A DNA stretch of 40,424 bases from an uncultured Clostridia bacterium (GTDB lineage: Bacteria; Bacillota; Clostridia; Christensenellales; Borkfalkiaceae). Positions 24,898-32,219 of this stretch are shown here, in pieces. Numbering within the stretch: the first letter of the stretch is position 1; every line of letters starts with the position of its first letter. A program made the translations under genes and the position numbers. Under the pieces are notes generated by a model, which saw only the letters and a program-made list of their open reading frames with translations, did not search any database and was not told the origin of the DNA. The stretch spans positions 1 to 40,424 of the forward strand of contig CANREM010000015.1 in assembly GCA_947629675.1 (NCBI GenBank), given 5' to 3'.

Positions 24898-25165
24898 ATT
24901 CCATTCGCAGTTCAAAAAAGATTATAAACTTGCACAAAAGAGGGGGCGCGACCTCTCCAAATTGGACGAGGTCGTTTTACTTCTTGTGAAAGAGGAGCCG
25001 CTTCCCGAGCGGAACCGTGACCATGCCCTCGTGGATAGTCGGCTCTATAAGGGCATGCGGGAATGTCACATCGAACCCGATTGGCTGCTCATTTATAAAA
25101 TTTATGAGGACAGGCTTATCCTCGAACTATTGCGTACGGGAACTCACTCCGATCTTTTTTCATAA
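24884..25165 (+). CDS. YafQ-family mRNA-interferase toxin
   Basis: 93 residues of the RelE/ParE fold. YafQ cuts mRNA on the ribosome. Residues matching the E. coli YafQ active site are H47, H62, D66, W67, H88 and F92, in the blocks CHIEPDWLLIY and RTGTHSDLF; all are present, so the toxin looks intact. It follows its antitoxin with a 14-base overlap and ends 3 bases before tgt, so it sits inside what would otherwise be a queA-tgt operon. Confidence 0.93.
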   Translation: MLKIEFHSQFKKDYKLAQKRGRDLSKLDEVVLLLVKEEPLPERNRDHALVDSRLYKGMRECHIEPDWLLIYKIYEDRLILELLRTGTHSDLFS

Positions 25166-26296
<1,131 letters not shown>

Positions 26297-26353
26297 AAAC
26301 GCAAACTTCGCGCGTGAAAAGTGCGTGAATCGCAAAAACCACCCCGAAATCGC

Positions 26354-26382
26354 TTGCCAAAAGCGAGAAAAATTTGTATGAT
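26354..26382 (+). promoter_or_regulatory. Promoter of yajC
   Basis: TTGCCA (26354-26359), 17 bases, TATGAT (26377-26382); the leader is about 30 bases with AAAAGGA before the start. Confidence 0.8.
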
Positions 26383-26419
26383 GTTTGAGAAAAACCTTTT
26401 TGAAAAGGAATAAAAATCT

Positions 26420-27271
26420 ATGAAAAACATGAAAAGAAAGTTCTTCCCCGTCCTTTTGACGCTCCTCGCGCTCCTCGTGTGCCTCTTCTCACTGGCGGCT
26501 TGCGGCGAGACGGGCATCACGGGCAAGTACGTCAATCCCGAAGTCTCCACCGATGTCTATGAGCTGAAAGACGGAAACGCATGGTCTCACAGCGATCAAA
26601 ACGGGACCTACGTTTATACCCAAGAGGATGGTAGCATCATCTTCAAGACGGGTGATGCCCAGGTCGCGACAGGCACTCTCAAGGACGGCGTCCTCACGGT
26701 AGGGGATAAGACCTTCAAACAGCAGGCTTCCGGGAACTTCTTCTCCAGATACGGCGTGTTCATCATTCTTGCCGTGTTCGTCGTTCTGCTCATCGTGTGG
26801 TTCGTCTTCTCCGGGAGGAAGAATAAGTCCCGCCAGAAGGAATATGTCGAACAGATCGAGGCCATCCGTCCCGGCAACAAGGTGAAGTCGGCGGGCGGGC
26901 TTTGCGGCGTAGTCGTGGAAGTGTGCGACGACGACACCGTCGTCATCGAGACGGGCAGCGAGACCGCGGGCAAGAGCTACTTCAAACTCGCGAAGGAATC
27001 CATCTATCAGACGGACGCAAAAGGCCCGACGCAGATCGCCCGCGAACAGGCAGAGGCAGACAAACTTGCCCAAAAGTCGGCACAAGTTTCCGCAAAGGAA
27101 CCCGTCAAGGAGACCAAGGAAGAGCCGAAAGAAGAACATAAGGAAGAGCCTTTGGAGGAACCCTTCGAGGAGATCGCGCCCCTTCCCGAGGAAAAGGAAG
27201 AGCCTGCAGAGGAACCTTTGGAAGAGCCTGCAGAAGAGCCTTCCGAGGATGAGGACGGCAAGACGGAATAA
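26420..27271 (+). CDS. yajC: YajC-like preprotein translocase subunit with N-terminal lipoprotein domain
   Basis: 283 residues, against about 90-120 for ordinary YajC. Residues 1-28 form a lipoprotein signal with lipobox SLAAC. Next comes an extracellular domain of about 85 residues with repeated G-x-Y and DG motifs, then a membrane segment (YGVFIILAVFVVLLIVWFVF, about 112-131). The canonical YajC cytoplasmic part follows (SRQKEYVEQIEAIRPGNKVKSAGGLCGVVVEV..). The last 70 residues are Glu/Pro/Lys repeats (EEP, EEPLEEP). YajC associates with SecDF, whose genes lie 2 kb downstream, which supports the call. The lipoprotein extension is the unusual part. Confidence 0.88.
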   Translation: MKNMKRKFFPVLLTLLALLVCLFSLAACGETGITGKYVNPEVSTDVYELKDGNAWSHSDQNGTYVYTQEDGSIIFKTGDAQVATGTLKDGVLTVGDKTFKQQASGNFFSRYGVFIILAVFVVLLIVWFVFSGRKNKSRQKEYVEQIEAIRPGNKVKSAGGLCGVVVEVCDDDTVVIETGSETAGKSYFKLAKESIYQTDAKGPTQIAREQAEADKLAQKSAQVSAKEPVKETKEEPKEEHKEEPLEEPFEEIAPLPEEKEEPAEEPLEEPAEEPSEDEDGKTE

Positions 27272-27297
27272 GAATAGGCAGTGGCATAAACGCACAT

Positions 27298-27333
27298 CCC
27301 TCCGCATAGGTTACACTTGCGGAGGGTTTTTCT
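27298..27333 (+). terminator. Terminator-like hairpin containing the ribosome binding site of the next gene
   Basis: Perfect 9-bp stem CCCTCCGCA (27298-27306) / TGCGGAGGG (27318-27326) followed by TTTTTCT, then immediately the next ATG at 27334. GGAGG (27321-27325), the only ribosome binding site for that gene, is inside the 3' arm. Confidence 0.82.
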
Positions 27334-27714
27334 ATGCAGACAGGTCTCAAAAAAGCGGCGATCGAAGTTATTTTTGCGGCGGTCGCCTGCACGGTTTTCA
27401 TGCTCATATCCGCGGCGGTCTTCGCCGTCATCGTGAAGGCGTATTCTCCCGCGCAGTCCGTCGTCACGGCCGTGAATTGGATCTTAAAGGGGGTGGGCGC
27501 ATTCCTCTCCTCCCTCATCTTCATCCACATCGGGCGGGCTGTTTTCAAAGGAGCGGCGGCCGGCGCGCTCTCTTGCCTTCTCACGATGCTCCTCTTCGGC
27601 GCGATCGGCGGCTTCCATGTGACCGCGTTCTTTCCGCTCGAGCTGCTCTTCTCGGCCGCCCTCGGGGCGTTGGGCGGGATGCTCGGCGTGAAAATTCGCA
27701 AGGAAACGAGATAA
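27334..27714 (+). CDS. Small membrane protein, TIGR04086/YrzE-like
   Basis: 126 residues with four hydrophobic segments (about 8-35, 45-66, 72-92 and 100-118) and little else, a composition and length typical of TIGR04086-family proteins, which in Clostridia are found beside yajC and the SCIFF gene, as here. Function is unknown. Its ribosome binding site lies in the 3' arm of a terminator-like hairpin directly upstream, so expression may depend on read-through and opening of that hairpin. Confidence 0.75.
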   Translation: MQTGLKKAAIEVIFAAVACTVFMLISAAVFAVIVKAYSPAQSVVTAVNWILKGVGAFLSSLIFIHIGRAVFKGAAAGALSCLLTMLLFGAIGGFHVTAFFPLELLFSAALGALGGMLGVKIRKETR

Positions 27715-27719
27715 AACGC

Positions 27720-27748
27720 TTGCAAATTGCGCGCGCACGTTGTATAAT
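27720..27748 (+). promoter_or_regulatory. Promoter of the SCIFF peptide gene
   Basis: TTGCAA (27720-27725), 17 bases, TATAAT (27743-27748). It starts just after the preceding stop and gives a leader of about 20 bases with GAAGGAG. Confidence 0.87.
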
Positions 27749-27775
27749 GGGGAAAAAGAGCGAAGGAGAAATGCT

Positions 27776-27931
27776 ATGATCAAGACGATCGCGAAACCCC
27801 AAGAGAAGAAAGTCACGGGCTGCGGCGAGTGCAGAAGCACCTGTCAGTCCGCCTGCAAGACGAGTTGCACCGTCGGCAATCAATCCTGCGAACGCGTCAC
27901 CCGCGAGCAGAAGATCGACGAGCAGAAGTAA
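27776..27931 (+). CDS. scfA: SCIFF ranthipeptide precursor (six cysteines in a small peptide)
   Basis: 51 residues from the ATG after GAAGGAGAAATGCT. Six cysteines at positions 16, 19, 23, 27, 31 and 38 lie in the highly conserved core CGECRSTCQSACKTSCT. This peptide family is nearly universal in Clostridia. Its maturase forms a thioether from a cysteine to a threonine; in the characterised homologue the linked Cys and Thr are five residues apart, as are C27 and T32 here. The biological role is unknown. It has its own strong promoter and is followed by a terminator before the maturase gene, so peptide should be made in excess of enzyme. Confidence 0.97.
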   Translation: MIKTIAKPQEKKVTGCGECRSTCQSACKTSCTVGNQSCERVTREQKIDEQK

Positions 27932-27949
27932 TCCCTTCCACCGTCACCG

Positions 27950-27975
27950 AAAAGCGGCGCATTGCGTCGCTTTTT
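27950..27975 (+). terminator. Terminator between the SCIFF peptide and its maturase
   Basis: 10-bp stem AAAAGCGGCG / CGTCGCTTTT (one G-T pair), CATTG loop, ending in TTTTT. The maturase ATG is 19 bases further, so some read-through is needed to express it from this promoter. Confidence 0.85.
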
Positions 27976-27993
27976 CCCGTTTGATAAAAAACT

Positions 27994-29289
27994 ATGGTCC
28001 ACGTTTTCAGCTATCACGATACATATTATCTCTACGATACGGGCAGCGGCGCACTTCATGCCTGCGACGAAAAGACCGCACGCTATTTCTCGGGGGAACC
28101 CGTGGAGATGACGGACGAAGAACTTGCCGAGATCGCCGGTCTCGAAAAAGAGGGGCTTTTGAATGCCCCCGAGACGGAGGCGCGCCCGATAAAATCCAAT
28201 GAGGTGAAGGCTCTCTGCCTCCACGTCTCGCACGACTGCAACCTCCGCTGCAAATATTGCTTTGCGGACGAGGGGGCGTATCACTCCGTGCGCGAGGTCA
28301 TGTCCTTCGAGACCGCGAAGGCCGCCATCGATTTTCTCCTGAAAAACAGCGGCAAGCGCAAAGTTCTGGAGGTGGACTTCTTCGGCGGCGAGCCGCTCAT
28401 GAACTTCGATGTCGTCAAGAGGACGGTGTATTATGCGAAGGAGGAGGCGGCAAAGCTCGGGAAGAAGTTCCTCTTCACGACGACCACCAACGGCCTGCTT
28501 TTGAATGACGACGCCATCAAATTTTTGAACGACGAAATGGAGAACGTCGTCCTCTCCCTCGACGGAAGGAAGGAAGTGCACGACGCCGTCAGAAAGACGG
28601 TAAACGGCAAGGGGAGCTTCGATCTTGTTATCGAGAAGATCAAGAAGTTCGTCAGGATCCGCGGGGACAAGCACTACTATGTCCGCGGCACCTTCACGGC
28701 GAAGAACCTCGACTTTTCCAAGGACGTTCTCTTCCTCGCGGACGAGGGATTCGATTCCATCTCCATGGAACCCGTCGTCACGGACATCCCCGAACTTCAG
28801 ATAAAAGAGGAGCATCTTCCCGTCATCGAGAGGGAGTACGAAAAGCTCTGCGACGAATACATCAAGCGCGAAGCGGAGGGGAGAGGATTCCTCTTTTTCC
28901 ACTTCCACATTGACCTCGAGGGCGGGCCTTGCCTGCAGAAGAGGGTGTCGGCGTGCGGTGCGGGGAACGAGTATTTCTCCGTCGTCCCGAATGGAGACAT
29001 CTACCCCTGCCATCAATTTGCGGGGGATAAAGACTTTAAGATGGGCAACGTCTTTGAGGGCAAGCTCGACCCCGTCCTCCGCGAAAAGTTTGCGAAGAGC
29101 TGTCTCTTCACGCGGAAGAAGTGCGGAGATTGTTTTGCGAAATTCATCTGCTCGGGCGGGTGCAACGCGAACAACTACCACTACTGCGGGGACATCGACG
29201 AGCCTTACGAGATGACCTGTGCGATGATGAAAAAGCGCGTCGAATGTGCGATGCATGTGCTTGCGGAGCGCAAGGCGCGCGAAAAATAA
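27994..29289 (+). CDS. scfB: Radical SAM maturase of the SCIFF peptide
   Basis: 431 residues. The N-terminal 70 residues resemble the precursor-binding (RRE-like) domain of this family. The radical SAM cluster motif is C82-NLR-C86-KY-C89, followed by VDFFGGEPLMNF, the SAM-binding GGEP motif. The C-terminal SPASM region carries the auxiliary cluster cysteines (GPCLQKRVSACGAG, GDIYPCHQFAG, CLFTRKKCGDCFAKFICSGGC). It makes the Cys-Thr thioether in ScfA. No Shine-Dalgarno sequence is visible at the start; the gene depends on read-through of the terminator downstream of scfA or on a promoter I cannot see. Confidence 0.96.
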   Translation: MVHVFSYHDTYYLYDTGSGALHACDEKTARYFSGEPVEMTDEELAEIAGLEKEGLLNAPETEARPIKSNEVKALCLHVSHDCNLRCKYCFADEGAYHSVREVMSFETAKAAIDFLLKNSGKRKVLEVDFFGGEPLMNFDVVKRTVYYAKEEAAKLGKKFLFTTTTNGLLLNDDAIKFLNDEMENVVLSLDGRKEVHDAVRKTVNGKGSFDLVIEKIKKFVRIRGDKHYYVRGTFTAKNLDFSKDVLFLADEGFDSISMEPVVTDIPELQIKEEHLPVIEREYEKLCDEYIKREAEGRGFLFFHFHIDLEGGPCLQKRVSACGAGNEYFSVVPNGDIYPCHQFAGDKDFKMGNVFEGKLDPVLREKFAKSCLFTRKKCGDCFAKFICSGGCNANNYHYCGDIDEPYEMTCAMMKKRVECAMHVLAERKAREK

Positions 29290-29331
29290 AAGAAAAAAAC
29301 AAGAAAATTGGGAGAAGCGGCGCATTTCGGC

Positions 29332-29360
29332 TTGACGCGCGCGCGCTTTTCCTATATAAT
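29332..29360 (+). promoter_or_regulatory. Promoter of secDF
   Basis: TTGACG (29332-29337), 17 bases, TATAAT (29355-29360). The leader before the secD ATG is about 100 bases. Confidence 0.85.
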
Positions 29361-29370
29361 GATGAGAGTG

Positions 29371-29396
29371 GTGTTTTCCCGCATGCGGAAAAACAC
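29371..29396 (+). promoter_or_regulatory. Hairpin in the secD leader
   Basis: Near-palindrome of 13-base arms (GTGTTTTCCCGCA / TGCGGAAAAACAC, one mismatch) centred on GCATGC, at the very start of the secDF transcript. It is not followed by a T-tract, so it is not a simple terminator; it could stabilise the message or be a regulatory site. Confidence 0.5.
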
Positions 29397-29467
29397 GGAA
29401 GTTGATCGGTTTGCCGTTCCCGGTTTTTCAAGACGGATGTATGGGGCGGCTTTACAGGAGGAGGCGA

Positions 29468-31093
29468 ATGAGCAAAGTAAAATCGGCGTTATTCCTCACG
29501 CTCGTTTCCATCGTATTGGCGGGTCTGTGCTTTATGTGCGCAGTCTCCTTCAACTACGGCGGATATGAGGGATTTCGCTCAATTTTAAGAAAGACGCAGA
29601 AGGATGCTCTGCTCGGAAACAGTTTCTCCCTCGTCGGCAAGGCGGACGAGGCGGGCGACTATACGTACGGCAGCGAGACGTATGTGGGCGGCGGCTACAC
29701 CGTCGTCTATTATCCCGACGGCGTGCTTTCCAAGGATGCCTATGAGGATGAACTTGAGATGCGCGAGTCGCTCTTGGAGGAGCTGAAAAAGCCGGATTCC
29801 AAGGCGACCCCAGAGGAAATAGAGGACGCCGATGAGGCCGTAAAAGAATACACGAACGGCTATAAGCAGTCGGGTTCTCTCTACTTCAAGATCGGCGGGT
29901 ACGACGAAGAGGACGAAAAAGATCGGGGGATCGCCTCCGTCGTTGACGGCAAGCCCGTCGTAGACAAGCAGTTCGCGGAGGAGTTCGACCGCGCTGTCGC
30001 TGCGATCAGAAACAGCGTCCGCGAGCTTGGATATGAGAACTCCCGCGTGGACGTCCGTGACGGCTACTCCGTCGAGATCTTCCTGCCCAACTTCGGCAAC
30101 ACCGCATCGCAGGCGGGCGTCTTTAACGCTCTCGGCCGCGTCGGCGGGTTCGACCTCAAATACGGCGCGAATGAAGAGGACGCCGAGGGCATCACCTTCG
30201 ACGAGGACAAGAACGAGACCATCCGCGACTATGTGAAGTCCGTCTACTATGTCTCCAACGGCGGCACCCCTTCCATTGCAGTCCGCTTCACCAAGGCGGG
30301 CCGCGATGTCGTCAAGAATTGGACGGCGGAGGCATCCGGTTCCAGCTATGTCTACTTCTATGTGGGGGACGAGCCGATGATCGCGCTGACCGCGAGCCAG
30401 CAGATCGACCAGGGCACCCTCTACATCAGCGGCAGTTACACGGCGGCCACCGCAAAGGCGACCGCATACGCGCTCAACAACGCGCTGAACGGCGGGGAGG
30501 TCTCCTTCTCCTTCTCCGTCGGCGAAGTCTTTGAGCGGGGCGCGCTCTTCGGAGATCTCGCCCTCACGCTCTGCTTTGTCGCGTGCGGCGTTCTGGCACT
30601 TGCATTTATCGTATTCTTCTTTGTCCGCTATCATGGCCTCGGGGCCGCACACCTCTACAGCTTCCTCATCTACCTGCTTCCGATGATCTTGCTTGTATGG
30701 GGGATCCCGTTCCTGCACATCGGGATCGAGACCTTCCTCGCCGTACTCTTCGGCATGCTCCTTCACTCCGTCTCGACGATGATCGTCTACGAGAATGTGA
30801 AGAAGGAATATGCGCAGGGCAAGACGATGTCGACCTCCGTCAAGAACGGTTACAAGAAGACTTTCTGGGGGATCTTCGACGCGCACATCATTCTCGCGCT
30901 CATCTCCTTCGTCACTTACTTTATCGCGATCGGCGAGTTGGCGACCTTCGCCTTCACGCTCGGCCTTGCTACGGTGATCTCCGGCCTCTGCACGCTCGCC
31001 GTCGGCCGCTTCCACTGGGCATGCCTGATGTCCTTCGCGAAGAACAAAGGCAAGTTCTGCAACTTCAAGAGGGAGGAACTCGAAGATGAATAA
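29468..31093 (+). CDS. secD: Divergent protein translocase subunit SecD
   Basis: 541 residues from the ATG preceded by GGAGGAGG. SecDF pulls exported proteins across the membrane using the proton gradient. One membrane segment near the N-terminus, a large extracellular domain of about 350 residues, then five C-terminal membrane segments give the SecD layout. FDAHIILAL and ENVKKEYAQGKT match the family blocks FDANITTL and ERIKEELxxGRT. However the segment equivalent to the conserved AVDANV motif reads SVSTM, so the aspartate important for proton flow is missing. It overlaps secF by 8 bases. Confidence 0.88.
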   Translation: MSKVKSALFLTLVSIVLAGLCFMCAVSFNYGGYEGFRSILRKTQKDALLGNSFSLVGKADEAGDYTYGSETYVGGGYTVVYYPDGVLSKDAYEDELEMRESLLEELKKPDSKATPEEIEDADEAVKEYTNGYKQSGSLYFKIGGYDEEDEKDRGIASVVDGKPVVDKQFAEEFDRAVAAIRNSVRELGYENSRVDVRDGYSVEIFLPNFGNTASQAGVFNALGRVGGFDLKYGANEEDAEGITFDEDKNETIRDYVKSVYYVSNGGTPSIAVRFTKAGRDVVKNWTAEASGSSYVYFYVGDEPMIALTASQQIDQGTLYISGSYTAATAKATAYALNNALNGGEVSFSFSVGEVFERGALFGDLALTLCFVACGVLALAFIVFFFVRYHGLGAAHLYSFLIYLLPMILLVWGIPFLHIGIETFLAVLFGMLLHSVSTMIVYENVKKEYAQGKTMSTSVKNGYKKTFWGIFDAHIILALISFVTYFIAIGELATFAFTLGLATVISGLCTLAVGRFHWACLMSFAKNKGKFCNFKREELEDE

Positions 31094-32150
31094 GCTCAGA
31101 TCCAACAAGCTGTTCGCCCTCCTTGTGGCGATCTCCTCCGTCATCATTGTCGCGGGCATCATTTTATACGTCCTGCTCGGCTTCAACACCGCAAAGGACA
31201 GGCCCACTTCAAAATTCATCGACGTCTCCTACGGCACGACCGTCGTCAACGGAACGGTCGGGGAGGGGGAGGCCACAAAGGATGCCTCCGTCTATCTCGA
31301 GGAGAATGTCGAAAAACTCTTAAAAGAAAACGGTCTTACGTATGCCGAGAAGACGCACTTCGAGAACGGCGCGCTCACTTCGAACGACTTGAGTTCGAGC
31401 GGACAGTCGAAGACCGTGCGCTACACCTTCGGCGCAAAGACTGCGAATGACAAACTCGACAAAGCTATCGCCGACATCGAGGCGTTTGTCGAGGCGCAGG
31501 CAGAGGTCCAGGGGTCGCCGATCAGCGAAGGCGTGGAATCCGTCGCATGGCATGCGAGCGAGAATCTCGCCTTGAAGAAGGCGGCATGGCGGGGAGCCAT
31601 TGCGATCGCCGTCGGTACGATCGTCGCCCTCATCTATCTCACCATCCGCTTCGGCGTGAGCTGCGGTGTGGCGGGCCTCGTGGTCGCGTTGCACGACGCG
31701 CTCTTCACGGCGGCGTTCTTCGCCCTCACCCGCATTCCCGTCTTTGGGTTTGCACCCGTTCTCTATGCGGCGATCGCGGCGTTTGCCTCCGTTGCCGTCT
31801 GGACGGTGCTCTCCATTCGCATCCGTACAAACACCAAGGATCCCGAAAACGCGGGTCTTGCCGCGGACGCACTTGCCGATAAGTCGGTGGACGGCGCGTG
31901 GAAATCCGTCGCCCTCATCGCGGCCGCGCTCGCAGTCATCGTCGTCGTGTTCGGCCTTGTTGCGGCGGCGGGTACGCGTGCCCTCGTCCTTCCCGCGATC
32001 GTGGGCTGCCTCATTCCCGTGTATTCCTCCCTTCTCATCGGCCCGAAGGTATTCGTGCCCATCCGCAAGGCGTTCGATAAGAAGCGCGCCTCCAAGAAGG
32101 GCGGCTATGTCCGTAAAAAGAAGAAGGCGGAACTCGAAGCTGAGGAGTGA
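31086..32150 (+). CDS. secF: Divergent protein translocase subunit SecF
   Basis: 354 residues. Partner of SecD. The N-terminal membrane segment, periplasmic-type domain and five C-terminal membrane segments fit SecF. VALHDALFTAAFFAL matches the family ALAHDVxxxLG block and SIRIRTN the DRIREN block. The motif just before it, normally SLNDSIVV, reads ASVAVWTV, so the second conserved aspartate is also missing, and the arginine of the next block (HRTLITS) is a lysine (WKSVALI). A basic tail ends the protein. Overlaps secD by 8 bases. Confidence 0.87.
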   Translation: MNKLRSNKLFALLVAISSVIIVAGIILYVLLGFNTAKDRPTSKFIDVSYGTTVVNGTVGEGEATKDASVYLEENVEKLLKENGLTYAEKTHFENGALTSNDLSSSGQSKTVRYTFGAKTANDKLDKAIADIEAFVEAQAEVQGSPISEGVESVAWHASENLALKKAAWRGAIAIAVGTIVALIYLTIRFGVSCGVAGLVVALHDALFTAAFFALTRIPVFGFAPVLYAAIAAFASVAVWTVLSIRIRTNTKDPENAGLAADALADKSVDGAWKSVALIAAALAVIVVVFGLVAAAGTRALVLPAIVGCLIPVYSSLLIGPKVFVPIRKAFDKKRASKKGGYVRKKKKAELEAEE

Positions 32151-32169
32151 CCGCTAAAACAAACTGCAT

Positions 32170-32195
32170 GGGCGGGAGAGCATCCCGCCCTTTTT
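32170..32195 (+). terminator. Terminator after secF
   Basis: 8-bp stem GGGCGGGA / TCCCGCCC with GAGCA loop, followed by TTTTT. Confidence 0.92.
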
Positions 32196-32219
32196 GATAA
32201 ACTTCGATAGGGAAACACC

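Noticed and set aside
25063..25085. Third copy of the serpin/sigma promoter block, inside the toxin gene
   Set aside because: TGTGACATT is present on the minus strand, but nothing like GGTAGAATAT lies at the required distance.
27880..29325. Long open frame opposite scfB
   Set aside because: Overlaps a gene with unmistakable radical SAM motifs; composition is that of an antisense frame.
29402..29467. N-terminal extension of SecD from a TTG
   Set aside because: It would put 22 mostly polar residues before the signal-type helix and ignore the strong GGAGGAGG before the ATG at 29468.
29383..29568. Small upstream open frame in the secD leader as a stalling peptide
   Set aside because: It runs across the secD start in another frame, has no ribosome binding site or arrest-like sequence, and is probably chance.
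29585..31219. Long open frame opposite secD
   Set aside because: No motif or start signal; secD has family motifs and a strong ribosome binding site.
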